Assembly (NCBI GenBank): GCA_009363875.1
Contig: CM018698.1
Span: forward strand, 53,474,067-53,538,066
DNA length: 64,000 bases
Direction: 5' to 3'
Source of the DNA: Mikania micrantha
Lineage: Eukaryota > Streptophyta > Magnoliopsida > Asterales > Asteraceae
The position numbers and the translations under genes are program-made. Below, piece after piece: positions 24,661 to 35,965 of the stretch. The notes under the pieces were generated by a model that was not told the DNA's origin, searched no databases, and saw only the letters and a list, made by a program, of their open reading frames with translations. Every line of letters starts with the position of its first letter. Positions within the stretch are counted from its first letter, which is position 1.

Positions 24661-25322
24661 ATATATGTAACATTTGTGCCGGAAACGTTACCAGAACAGT
24701 GAACTGAACAGTAAATGCACAGTAACTCAGGTACACATTTCGAGAAACTGTGTTTATGCTATTGCACTTAAGGCTTAAGAGTAGACTATTATGCTATTGT
24801 TTCTGTAATCTGATTTAAACTTAACAGTTTAACAGTCATAAACACGTTAGACAACGCTGAACACACACACGGATACTTGCTATTGTGCTATTATGTATGA
24901 ACGTATGCGAGGTTAAACAAAACAAAACTATAACGGTTGCTGTTGCAGAATGCTAAACAGACGAATTATTCGTATAGGTGACGATCTGTACGAATGATTC
25001 TGAGAGTTTAACGTTCTGAAATAATGACTGAAAAGTAGAAAACAAAAGTTGGAAAGCCAAACCATCGTCGTGTTCGTTCGAATGACGATTCGAACGAATA
25101 CGCGCGATGGTAACGCGTTCTGACGAAACGAAAACGGAAAACGATACGAACGACAATAATTTAAGAAAATAAAATATTTTAATGTTTTACAATTTTGAAA
25201 CTCATCAAGAATAAATAAAGAAACTATTTTTAATTAAAAATCCGTAAAAACGCGCGTTACGTTCCAGAAACGTAACGAAAACGCGAACCGAGCAACAAAA
25301 ATGAACCCGAACACCCTCAGGG

Positions 25323-25330
25323 TATAAATA
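25323..25330 (+). promoter_or_regulatory. LTR 3 TATA box
   Basis: TATAAATA after CACCCTCAGGG, equivalent to 850-857. CT-rich sequence follows at 25350-25385. Confidence 0.7.
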
Positions 25331-25729
25331 CCCTAAATGAGGGTATTTCCCTCATTCTCTCTTCTTCTCCTCTCTCTCAAAACCCTATTTCCGGATCTTG
25401 ACTCCCACCACCATTTTTGAACTTCAAATCACCATATCTCCCTCAAATCTCAACGAAATTAAGTGGTTCTTGAGCCTAAACGAAGATCTTGATTCCCTCT
25501 ACACGAAAGTACAACCGATCTGGGTTGGAACATATCTGATTCGAGGTAATCTGTGGCGGAAGATGGCGATTTTTAAGGTTTTCTAGGCACTAGTCGACCA
25601 CCACTTCTAAAGCGGTCCAATACCCTCACATTCTAACTATATGACCATAAGAACTATCCCTGACAAGCACCAACTTCGAACACACCTTAGAACCCTGAAA
25701 TGGGGGTGGTGCTATGCGTAGCCTTGCTT

Positions 25730-26500
25730 GGGCCGAAGAACAAACCAGTTGGCCGAATGGCCTAGGAGCGAAGGAGCCAAGGCCGAATGGCCATCCTCCA
25801 TTCGACCAATCCTCATTCGTCCATGATCATTCTGCCGCCACTAGTTTCATTCGATCAGCAATACCTACATTCGGCCTAACCATATGAAGATCTCATTCGA
25901 CCAACGCCTTCATTCGCTCAGCCAACCCATCTTCATTCGGTCATGGTCATTCACTTGGCCGAAGAACAACTCATTCGCTCGGTGGCCATGGTTCATTCGA
26001 TTGACAGGGTGCTATTCGGCCATGGTGAAATGTTCAATCATTTCATGCGGCCAAGACTAATTGATCAACCCACACCCTCTGTTTAGCCCAAGGTTTGATT
26101 GGGCCTATGACCCACACAGCTTGAGCAGCCCACTCCCCAACTGATTCATATAACATGGCCCAGATTCATCTAAATGGTCCAAGGCTTGGTTCGGCCCAAC
26201 TACCTGTGGTCTAGCCTTAGTCTTGGTTCGGCCCAAGAAACTGAACTGGCCCCCGAAATCCATTCGAACCATGTGAAGCAATCGGCCCAACAGGCCACCA
26301 CTTCGGCCCACAATCTAATTGTTTAGCTAGCTGTTTGGGCCGGAAAACCCTTTCGGCCCAATCACCTTATCCGGCCCAATTTCAGTTATGCCGGCCCATT
26401 ATGGCTCAACCGGCCCGGAGGACTATTCAAGGCCCAACCCCATTCTACAATAAGCCCATATGATTTAATAGGCCATGAGATCTAATTCGGCCCACTTGGT
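25730..26500 (+). repeat. CATTCG and GGCCCA-rich block in LTR 3
   Basis: First half dominated by CATTCG(A/G/C) words, second half by (C/T)GGCCCA(A/C) words. Same position as in LTRs 1 and 2, between the first donor-like and first acceptor-like sites. Confidence 0.6.
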
Positions 26501-26990
26501 TGTTTTGTAGACAAACACATAAAAGTTCAAGCACATTACCAGACTTGTGACAAGATCTTTTAAGGATTATTTAATACCTAGAATTCTTTCAAAATGTGTT
26601 AAAATATAAAGTGTTATGTGTTAAGTACATCAACCCATTAAAAATAATGACAACCCCTTTGAGTAATTTATAATTGTGGTTTAAAGCAAATTAAACTTCT
26701 AAGTATTACACTTAGAAATTCTTATGGGTTAAAATTCTCATAACTTATGTTGACAATGAATTAAGTGATGACACACAGCTTAAAGACATATAATAATGAT
26801 GAACTATAATAACAGAACCGGGGCCGAATGATGACCAAGCCCAATCAATGTTAGCCAACTTTATGGCTAACACATACACACACATGAAACTCTACGACTC
26901 ATACTTACAAATTGCAAACAATGTGAAATCAATATAGGATCGTAAATACAGCAACAATTACAACAAAGAGTGCGTGCATTCTTGTTTTAG

Positions 26991-27016
26991 GCTAAGTCAA
27001 CTACAACAACAACAAG
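26991..27016 (+). other. Putative 26-nt micro-exon in LTR 3 leader
   Basis: Acceptor-like TTCTTGTTTTAG to 26990 and donor-like CAAG|GTGAGT from 27017. It shares (C/T)TAAGTCAAC-type sequence and exact length with 2562-2587. Confidence 0.4.
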
Positions 27017-27111
27017 GTGAGTTCATTGTCTCTTTTCAAACTATTTTGAGTTTTACTTCGGGATTGAGAAGCATGTTAAACCTTTTAAACAAATGTTTAA
27101 CTGTTGCAATT

Positions 27112-27171
27112 TGTCACACCCCGGGCCGGCGGGAACGGATCGGGTTTTCCCGTCGGGCGGAAGGTGTGACA
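27112..27171 (+). repeat. Reduced 5' terminus with a 54-bp inverted copy of the 3' end
   Basis: Starts TGTCACACC and ends GGTGTGACA. 54 of its 60 bp are the reverse complement of 33559-33612 without a mismatch. The expected LTR start (TGTGACAACTAGTACC, seen at 29546) is missing. Confidence 0.9.
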
Positions 27172-27174
27172 GAT

Positions 27175-27187
27175 TGGTATCAGAGCC
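27175..27187 (+). other. Primer-binding site, initiator Met-tRNA
   Basis: TGGTATCAGAGCC, the complement of the 3' end of plant initiator Met-tRNA, three bases after the GTGTGACA end. Standard for plant LTR elements. Confidence 0.85.
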
Positions 27188-27336
27188 ATGGTTATAGAGA
27201 AATATAGGTCATATTACTTAAACGGTTTGGCCTAGACTATAACCTAGGGACCTCATGTAGTGAACATACAACATAGGATTCTATTTGCATATGTCTTCTG
27301 CTTCTGATCACTGCACTAACCGATTTCCTTTCGGTT

Positions 27337-28692
27337 ATGATCAGAATGCCGCCGAGAAGACAGCCACCACTACTACCGTTGACTCAAGGTTCAGCTCCGC
27401 ACTCATCGACTCCGACACCGCCTGACTCTCCTACACAACCACCTCCACCTCCTCCTCCTCCACACTCGCCACCACCTGGTTCAAGCAATGTTCAGATACT
27501 AGATCCTGCTACTATAGCACTGGCGACTCTGCTGACAAGCCAACTGAGGGATGTGATTCCTGAGATGGTGAACAGAATCAATAGTAACAACAGTAACAAC
27601 GCTGCCAACTCAACTGGGGAAGGCAGTGGTAACACACGGCAAAGTCAAGACTACTCCTACAAGAATTTTGTAGGATGCAAGCCACCAGCATTCAGTGGCA
27701 CTGAGGGAGCCGTCGGCTTGATCCAATGGATCGAGAAGATGGAAACAACTCTTGACATTAGCGGTTGTCCTGATCAACACCGCGTGAGATATGCTGCAGG
27801 ATCGTTTGAGAAACGAGCACTAACCTGGTGGAATGCCCAGGTACAAACCAGAGGGAGAGATGAGGCATTGGCGATGCCTTGGGAGGATTTCAAGACTTTG
27901 CTGAGGGGCGAGTTTTGCCCGAGGAACGAACTCAAGAAGGTTGAGACTGAACTACTCAACCATGTGATGGTTGGTGCTCAACATCTGGCATTCACAACCA
28001 GATTTCATGAACTGGCAACACTGGCACCGGATATTGTGCCCACACTAGAGAAACGAATTGAACGGTATGTCGGTGGACTGCCGCCTTGCATTCAGGGGCA
28101 TGTGATTGCTGCCCGCCCCACTACCCTAGAGATGGCTGTTACACTGTCAGCAACACTAACTGACGTAATGGTTGCCTCGGGGGCCCTGAAGGATGACTCT
28201 AGAGTAACCAAGACCGAAACATCAGGGAAGTTGGACGAACATCCGGCTAAGAGACAGAAAGTGGCCAAAAACTATGCTGCGACCACACCAGCTCTGAGAG
28301 CACCACAACCACCACCTCTACAAATCAAGAAGCCGTATGCTGGCGCGGCACCTCAATGCAACAACTGTCATTTTCACCACCCTCTCGGGACCCCGTGCAG
28401 ACATTGCACTGGGTGCGGGAGATTGGGACATTGGGTTGATCACTGCAGGAACCCAAACCCACAGATCAGGAACAACAATGCAGCAATGAGGGCTGTCGGT
28501 AACGACAACAGGTCTTGCTATACTTGTGGCGAACCTGGACATCTCTCAAGGGACTGTCCCAAGAGAATCCCACCAAAAGCACCGGTAGCTAGAGGACGGG
28601 CCTTTCAAATTGGTGCAGCTGCGGCTCACCAGGACACTGACACCAACACTAACACTGGTACGCTTTCCATTTCGATCTTTGCGGTGTATTAA
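27337..28692 (+). CDS. Gag polyprotein of the gag-only gypsy element
   Basis: 451 codons, uninterrupted. Residues 1 to about 50 are Pro-rich. The capsid-type retrotransposon gag domain spans about 110-265, recognisable from the AFSGTEGAVGLIQWIEKME and RALTWWNAQVQTRG stretches. The C-terminal part has two CCHC zinc knuckles (CTGCGRLGHWVDHC and CYTCGEPGHLSRDC), preceded by extra CxxC cysteines. It would package element RNA in virus-like particles. Initiation may be at the first ATG or at the second one nine bases on (MPPRR). It stops just after GRAFQIGAAAAHQD, where related elements continue into protease. So gag is kept and pol is lost at the gag-protease border. The style is of chromovirus (Tekay/Del-like) gags. 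Confidence 0.88.
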   Translation: MIRMPPRRQPPLLPLTQGSAPHSSTPTPPDSPTQPPPPPPPPHSPPPGSSNVQILDPATIALATLLTSQLRDVIPEMVNRINSNNSNNAANSTGEGSGNTRQSQDYSYKNFVGCKPPAFSGTEGAVGLIQWIEKMETTLDISGCPDQHRVRYAAGSFEKRALTWWNAQVQTRGRDEALAMPWEDFKTLLRGEFCPRNELKKVETELLNHVMVGAQHLAFTTRFHELATLAPDIVPTLEKRIERYVGGLPPCIQGHVIAARPTTLEMAVTLSATLTDVMVASGALKDDSRVTKTETSGKLDEHPAKRQKVAKNYAATTPALRAPQPPPLQIKKPYAGAAPQCNNCHFHHPLGTPCRHCTGCGRLGHWVDHCRNPNPQIRNNNAAMRAVGNDNRSCYTCGEPGHLSRDCPKRIPPKAPVARGRAFQIGAAAAHQDTDTNTNTGTLSISIFAVY

Positions 28693-29532
28693 TTTATACT
28701 AGCATAGATTATAATTGCCCCTTTAGAGTTAGTTAGAACTTACTCGCAATAGGAGGCAACACTTGGATATCTCTTACACTAAATGACATGAACTTAGTGT
28801 TCACTTACCTTCAGTGAACAAACACACACCATGGAATTCAAAGTGACGGACACGAGTGGTGTCCATACCCTCATCGGAACGGATGCTTTGTCCCTGATGA
28901 GGATGGAGTCATCTAATTCAATATAACCTTTTCATGTCATTACAGTTAACGACAGAGACACACTCATAAATCTCGTTACTTGAGTACGAATACTCAGGAG
29001 TAGATCCGTCAATGTTGTCTTATCAGACGATACACGAATTCATTCTAACAAGGGGAGAAACGAGAGGTTTCTCCTGACAAAGAATAACATGCAAGCATAA
29101 GAATCATAGTGAACATTATAGATCATGAAATTATGCAACTTCATGAGATACAACCATGGGAGGGTATACAAACAGCTATGGCACGAGATGCCAAGCTACC
29201 TTACACTTCCAGTAGACTTGATGTTCCCGAACCGATGGGAACAATGAAATCAAGTCTACTCATTATATAACTATACACCAAAGTCTAGGTTCCCTAAGGA
29301 AGACTAGGTCACATATGAACAATGTTCTCTCAAGGAACATAAACATTTCTGATAGTACGGTCGAGAGACTGAAAACAAATTTGTATCACATTGAACAAAC
29401 TCGGGAAACACTAGACACAACTTCGCATAAGCATGAGAACATTAGAAATACATGATGTCAAAGCATCTCCACCTATGCAAAGGAAGAGTAGTAACCGATA
29501 ATGACATTTAAATTTCGGGACGAAATTTCTTT
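28693..29532 (+). mobile_element. Non-coding filler between gag and the polypurine tract
   Basis: About 840 bp where pol would be. No ORF of note, and I could not recognise protease, RT or integrase motifs in any frame. The last part (TTTCGGGACGAAATTTC at about 29513) is the usual pre-PPT sequence of this gypsy group. Confidence 0.65.
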
Positions 29533-29545
29533 AACAAGGGGAGAC
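29533..29545 (+). other. Polypurine tract of the gag-only element
   Basis: AACAAGGGGAGAC directly before the LTR start TGTGACA. Confidence 0.8.
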
Positions 29546-30265
29546 TGTGACAACTAGTACCGAACCGTCCGGCAAGTCCGTACGGTGTGTGTACTTTCAC
29601 CATATACTGTGTGTAAACACAGTGCGTAAACAGTTGTGTGTCAACAGAACTCAGAAAACAAACCACCGTTGTATGTGTTTAAGTGAAAACTTAAATACAG
29701 TAAATACAACAACTCAAGAGAAACAATAGTGTGCAAACAAACAACGAAAACGAATCGGTTGCGATCTGATATCCATAGATGACAGGAATCAGATGACCGA
29801 CAAATCAGTATGAAAACAGCATGATAACAGGAAGTCTAGTTGAGTCCGATAGTGAGGAAATACAATTAACAGTTTAATTTCAGTTTCGTTTTAGGATAAT
29901 AAACTGACAGTGTGTTTGCGTGGGTGACGATTCACACAAACATATCTGTGAGTTTAACGTTCTGAAATGATGACTGGGAAGTAGAAAACAAAATCAGTAA
30001 GTGAAACGTACGATCGTGTTCGTACAGTTAGCGCTCTGTACGAAAACGCGCGTAAGTGACGCGATCTGACGAAACGTTAACGAAACGCGACGCGAACGAT
30101 AATAATTTTAATAAAATTAAATAATTAACATTTTACAATTTTGAAACTCATCAATTAATTTAAATAAATTTCTTTGATTATTTACAATTAAATTACGCGT
30201 AATTTTCCGGATGCGCGACCGAATTACGAACCGAGCAACCGAAACGAACCCGAACACCCTCGGGG

Positions 30266-30273
30266 TATATAAA
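30266..30273 (+). promoter_or_regulatory. TATA box of the gag-only element LTR
   Basis: TATATAAA after CACCCTCGGGG, followed by TCTCTCTCTC runs at 30311-30352. Confidence 0.7.
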
Positions 30274-31079
30274 CCACAAATAAAGCTTGAAAGCCTCATT
30301 TTTACATCACCAACTCTCTCTCTCTAACCCTAAATTCGTTTCTCTCTCTCTCTTGAAGAAAATAACCATTTTCAAGCTTCAAGTTCAAATATCTTGCTCG
30401 ATTCTTGGCCAATTCTCGTGTTCTTGGTGTCCACGCGAAGCTCTTGACGAGCTCTACACAGAAGTACAAGGGATCTAAGGATTTCTTCAGCCGAAATCAA
30501 GGTATGAGCAAAAGAAGAGCACGGAATTAGGGTTTTCTAACACCTCGTTCGACCCTCACACCCACCACCGATTTAAAACCCATATACACCCACACTTCAC
30601 ATGTCTGGGAGCTGACTTCGCATCATGGAACCATGTGAAACAGCTCGAGAAACCATGATGTGAGGTCAAGGATGATGATGAAGTGGGTACAGGTTCGTGG
30701 GAGAACCAGATCTGGTCGCACCACTTGATGCACCGGCCGAACCATCACATGAGAACCAAACATGTTGGCTGTCACGAACCATTTCCCTTGAACGAACCTA
30801 CCGGTCATCAGACGAAGCTTTGGGCTACAAACTCTCATAGCCGAAGCTTGCTACTTGCCCAGCGAACCTTCGAGTCCCACGAACCCAGCTCCGGCGAACC
30901 ATGGTGCTCACGAACCCATGAACACATGAGACGAACCCTAGGTGTGATGCAGCGAACCCTCTAACCTCGTGTACCCCTTGTCAGATTAGCCGAACCTTAT
31001 GTGTAGCCATGGTCGAAACTTAGCTGAAAAACTGATGGGTTCGTTGGAGTTTCACACACACTCATCCTAATTAGCCGAT

Positions 31080-31470
31080 CAAACAAATTATGTTGGCCAA
31101 ACTTAATTCAATCGGCCCAAGTTAATGGCCCATCTCATTTGGTCAAGGCCCAACTGCAGTCATTGACACATAAAACCATCCAGGCCCAACAGTAAATGAT
31201 GCAGGCCCAAATTCAGTTCATTCAGCCCAACAATTGAGATGTTAAATATTGAGGCCCATTTTATTGAAGACCTACACCTACGGACAAACTACTGAATTGG
31301 GCCCAATGCTTTGAGAAGCCCACATCTCGTTTGGCCCAATAGGAGGACTATTCGGCCCAACTCCACTTATTTAGCCCATACAACCGCTTGGCCCAATAGT
31401 GGGCCCATTCCTTATACTCTAATTGGGCCAAGAACCTAGACCCAATTACGTGTCATTCGGCCCAATTAAA
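31080..31470 (+). repeat. GGCCCA-rich block in the 3' LTR of the gag-only element
   Basis: More than ten GGCCCA(A/T) words, equivalent to 1730-2130. Confidence 0.6.
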
Positions 31471-32519
31471 GGTTGGTCTACATAAAATAAGAAATTCAAT
31501 TAGGTGATTAAACCTTAAAGGTTTTAACTAATAAAATTCAAGACGTCAAAGATGAATGGGACAATGAAAATACAAAATTGTGATTACAAGTTGCAACGAG
31601 TTATTAACATTTAACTTGAAACTTAACTTTCATAATTAAAGAGCCATTTCGTTATGACAATAAACTACGAGGTATCAAAACCCACAACAATTTTACAGGG
31701 CCGAATAATGACTAAGACCGAAGGGTGTTAGCCAACTTTAGGGCTAACACCAACACACATACGCGCACACGAATCAATTACAATAAATACTTATGAGTTA
31801 AACACAACATTAAATCAATACAGGATTGTGAAATCAACATCAAGAACAGCGAAGAGCGCGTGCATTCTTTCTTTTTAAGCTAAGTCAACCCTACAACTAC
31901 AAGGTGAGTTCATATGCCCCTTTTCTTAATCTTAACTGATTTCAAAGCTCGGGGCTGAGAAACATGCTAAACTTTTAATTATTTAAAAGTTCATTTTAAC
32001 ATATTGCTTATATCATGATTTAGATAATAATTGCTTGTCTTTATTATCGTTTATCATTACATGCTTCATTGGTTGATGACATTATACATGCAATAGCTAG
32101 GATGCCATATGCTAAACCTAGAATTGTAACACTTTAACACCATAGAATAATACTCATTGTTAAGAATATATCTTACAACCGAGCATTATCCTTACACGAT
32201 AGGACAATGGGGAAACCGAGGGATAACATACCAATAACAACTACATATAACCAGAATGACAATCATGATATTGTAACTTCATGATAACAAGATCATTCAC
32301 ACATTACTAACATAGTGTATAAGACAAGTTCTTATAACACTCCGTTAAGTTAGTAAGGACACACAACATCGAGATAACAGTTGAAACTATTACTGGTGAT
32401 ATCGAGGATGACATCAGGAAAATCTAATTCCAATATGTCATTCCCCGTACATGCTAGCATCATATTATAAGACTTGATCTTATAATATCATGCTTGTACT
32501 ATAGTGAAACATATGAAAC

Positions 32520-32935
32520 TATATGAGACTAAATGAGACTAGAGAATGAGACTATAATGAAACTATATGAGACCATGAGATTGTGACTACGTGATTAGGA
32601 AGTGATTTCTATAGGAATTTAGGCAATATGAGTCTATATGAATCTATATGATGAAACTATATGAGCCTATGTGATGAGACTATATGAGACTATATGAGAC
32701 TATGTGATGAGACTATATGAGACTATATGAGACTATGTGCTGAGACTATATGAGACTATGAGATGAGACTATATGAGATTATGTGATGAGACTATATGAG
32801 ACTATGAGATGAGACTATATGAGACTATATGAGACTATGTGATGAGACTATATGAGACTATGTGATGAGACTATATGAGCCTATGCGATGAGACTATATG
32901 AGACTAGGTGAGACTACGCGATGAGACGAGGTGGA
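32520..32935 (+). repeat. GAGACTATAT tandem array
   Basis: Repeats of gagactatat and gagactatgtgat words with a basic period of 10-13 bp, arranged in pairs. It lies in the variable interval between donor 31904 and acceptor 33249, and is unique to this LTR in the window. Confidence 0.85.
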
Positions 32936-33640
32936 ACCAGGGGTGAATTGAAATGGATATCCATCGTTGTATTACAGGTAGTGTCGTATGCAGTTAAGCA
33001 TGTGGTGGGGTGGCGTCTGGGCTTGACCCTTTCGTATGCCCCTATATATAAGCATGCTTGACTGGATGAGACATTATCTGTGCATACCACCATGGAGAGG
33101 ACATTGTGTGAAACATGGGATTCAATTAACAATACAATTTGTGTGAAACACTGTGAACATGATTGACAAGATTTCAATGGTTTTCAATTACTAAACTTAT
33201 GAACTCACCAACCTAGTGTTGACTTTGTTTTAAATGCATGTTTTCTCAGGTGACGGACAGGTGTAGATACATAGATGCAAGTATTAAGCTAATGGACTTT
33301 TAGAAGACCTAGCTTATTTTTGATTGCATACTTTTGGGATGACACAGTGAATCACTTTTGCATATCTTGTACAGATACAAGATATAAACTCACTGATTCT
33401 TTTTGAGTAGATTTACTTAGTTAAATTATGAACACATACTGTGTAATTTAACTATGTAATTCTATATTATATGTCATGTTAGCATTCCTCATTACTTATC
33501 ATGTGCAATGTAAACAATCTGATCATTTGATTATCATTCAAGATATCGCGCCCCGGGAACCTTCCGCCCGACGGGAAAACCCGATCCGTTCCCGCCGGCC
33601 CGGGGTGTGACACAATTATACTTTTATGTTTATTCAAATT

Positions 33641-33965
33641 GCTAATGCTACGAGTTAATGCTAAATGCTAATGCTACGGGTTTATGCTAAATGCTAATGC
33701 TACGGATTTATGCTAAATGCTAATGCTACTGAATTATGCTAAATGCTAATGCTACGGGTTTATGCTAAATGCTAATGCTACGGATTTATGCTCAATGCTA
33801 ATGCTACGGAATTATGCTAAAAGCTAATGCTACGGGTTAATGCTAAACGCTAATGCTACGGGTTGATGCTACATATTAATGCTATGGGTTTATGCTAAAT
33901 GCTAATGTTAATGCTAAATGCTGATACGATATGCTAATGCTACCGGATAATGTTGATGTTAACGC
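33641..33965 (+). repeat. 26-bp tandem array
   Basis: About ten units of CTAAATGCTAATGCTACGGG plus six more bases. It belongs to the right piece of LTR 3, within its variable interval. Confidence 0.85.
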
Positions 33966-34084
33966 TAAATGCTAATGATTCTATGCTAATGCTAATGCTA
34001 TATACATACATACTAAATGCTTGAAATGCTCAGAATGATTTAAACTTTGTATGCTTTATAGGCTTGCCATGCTAAAACAACGGT

Positions 34085-34360
34085 TTGGCCTCTCAGTGCT
34101 TGCCTTACCGGTTGTGAAGCTAGTACTTGTGCACAAGATACGTAAACGCTATGCTATGTGAATGCTATAAACTTGTATGCTAAAGCTATTGGCTATGGTA
34201 GAACATACTGTTTTGGCCTCTCAGTGCTTGCCATAGGGTGTTCTCCATAGTCGGGACTTGAAGGAACAGAACGTCGGTCTCTCAGTGCTTGCCATAGGTT
34301 GACCTTCATAGTCTGGACTAGAGGAACAGACTGTTGGTCTCTCAGTGCTTGCCATACAGT
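34085..34360 (+). repeat. Four copies of a CTCTCAGTGCTTGCC block
   Basis: CTCTCAGTGCTTGCC occurs near 34091, 34217, 34279 and 34339. The last three lie about 60 bp apart with related flanks (CATAGTC(G/T)GGACT). Confidence 0.8.
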
Positions 34361-35252
34361 GATTCCTCATTGTCCACTCATGGTTGTGATGTGTGACTAG
34401 GATGATTCTGGATTATTCTAGTTGACTTTGTGTCATCTTAGAAATCCTTTATCATAACACCGATGTTGCTAATCATAATTTGATCCGATATGGATTGATA
34501 CTGGGTTCCTTAGGGTGTTCAGTTGTCCATAAAAGTAACTCACAAAGCTAGACTTGCAGATGATATTGTATGCGTGTTGAAACTTACAAACAAATTGCTA
34601 AAGCTATAATGGGAATGGGAATGGATGGTAGGTAGAATGCTTAATTATTATTAACAACAGTGTCATATGCGAATTAGTATGTGGTGGGACGGCGTCTGGG
34701 CGGGTCGTAGGCTCGACTCAGGGGTATGCCATATATATAAGCATACCGATTTGGATATTACATGTGGAGTTAATGAGGTTAAGGTTTTACCGAAAGAGGT
34801 TTGCTAAAGCTATTTTCTTTAAACTTATAAACTACATGAACTCACCAACCATTGTGTTGACCTTGTTTTATTACATGCTTTCTCAGGTGACGTACAGGAA
34901 TAGACTAATGCTCCAGGATTGCATGCTAGGCTGCCCAGATAGAGGACCTAGTATATTTTGAAAGCACGTCTTTTGTTGTTGATACGAATCACTTTTGATG
35001 TCTTGTACAGTAACAAGATAGAAAACAATTGATTCTTTCGATAGGTTTATTCAGTTAAATTACTAAATATTGACAAATGTAATTTAACTTTATAATCCTA
35101 GTTTAATGCTTTATTGTGCTTAGTTATTCTTAACATTGATGCTATGTAAACAATCTGATCATCATGATTATCACACACGATATCGCGCCCCGAGAACCTT
35201 CCGCCCGACGGGGAGCACGATCCGTCCCGTCGGCTCGAGGTGTGACAATATA

Positions 35253-35965
35253 CAAGCATCTTTCCTTTGTTAAAATGCAGCTGACTTTATATGTATAATG
35301 AGGCTAACTTTTTTTTTACCTATGGGGATAACGTGTATTATGAGAAACAAAAACAACTCAAATAATAAGTTCCTGACAAAAGCTATGTTTTTCTTTTTAG
35401 ATAAAGTTAGCTTTTATAGCATAAAACTTAACTTTTTCAGCTTTTTCTAGCTTTTTAGCCTTTCAAATGTTACAAAAGTATTTGAATGACTTGTGTCAAT
35501 ATCCTTTCTAAATTAACTTTTGACATACCAAGTCATAACGCATCATGAAACTCCATATATTGAAAGGGATATCTGTGCATAGAATTTAAAGTCCATGAAG
35601 TGGTTATGTAGTCTTTAGAATAGTACAATAGCATACCTGTAGTTTGTAGACTAGTACAAAAGAAAATGTCAATGTAGACTAGTACAAAAGCATACATGTA
35701 GTCTTTGGACTAGTACAAAAGCATATGTCAATGTCTTGTAAAACTCAATGCAAGTGATAATGCATTGTACATATTGTACAGCAGGCAGAACAAGTCTTCC
35801 CCTTTGGGAACAAGGTATCACATTCACGCAATAATCATTGTGTAAAGTTATGCAATGGTTCATTGGAAGGATTACCAAATTAAAAAAAGAAAATGTAGAA
35901 ATATTAGTACCATTTCGATACATACTTCATGAATATGTGTTTAAGGTGAGAACACGAGGCATGTT
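35253..35965 (-). mobile_element. LARD interior, 5' part
   Basis: Non-coding. Short repeat of TAGACTAGTACAAAAG-type words at about 35620-35730. It joins the PBS at 35966-35984. Confidence 0.55.

Larger units (their letters stand above)
27112..33612 (+). mobile_element. Gag-only Ty3/gypsy element (TR-GAG-like), TSD CAATT
   Basis: CAATT flanks both sides (27107-27111 and 33613-33617). Order: a 60-bp reduced 5' terminus, a PBS for initiator Met-tRNA, an intact gag ORF, about 840 bp of non-coding sequence, a polypurine tract, and a 4067-bp 3' LTR. Protease, RT, RNase H and integrase are absent. The 5' terminus is not a normal LTR start: 27112-27165 is a perfect inverted copy of the last 54 bp of the 3' LTR (33559-33612). 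The 3' LTR belongs to the same family as LTRs 1-3. It would need proteins from another element to move. Confidence 0.85.
29546..33612 (+). repeat. 3' LTR of the gag-only element (4067 bp)
   Basis: TGTGACAACT...GGGGTGTGACA. Contains the CACCCTCGGGG TATA block (30266-30273), CT-rich leader, donor-like GT 30502, CGAACC and GGCCCA blocks (about 30700-31470), acceptor-like AG 31879, donor GT 31904, acceptor AG 33249 and the end hairpin. Same family as LTRs 1-3. Confidence 0.85.
24666..35247 (+). mobile_element. Solo LTR 3, same family as LTR 1, split by a gag-only element; TSD ATATA
   Basis: Starts TGTAACA at 24666 after ATATA (24661-24665) and ends TGTGACA at 35247 before ATATA (35248-35252). 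Positions 27112-33612 are a later insertion with its own TSD. The two LTR pieces (24666-27111 and 33618-35247) sum to about 4.08 kb, in line with LTRs 1 and 2. It has a TATA box (25323-25330), a GGCCCA-rich block (25730-26500), a 26-nt micro-exon candidate and the shared end. Confidence 0.88.

Noticed and set aside
27112..27171. A separate 60-bp MITE or solo mini-LTR
   Set aside because: The PBS follows directly, and CAATT flanks 27112 and 33612 rather than 27112 and 27171, so it is the 5' end of the larger element.
24666..29545. Reading 24666-27171 as the 5' LTR of the gag element
   Set aside because: The TSDs show otherwise: ATATA pairs 24666 with 35247 and CAATT pairs 27112 with 33612, so 24666-27111 belongs to an outer solo LTR.
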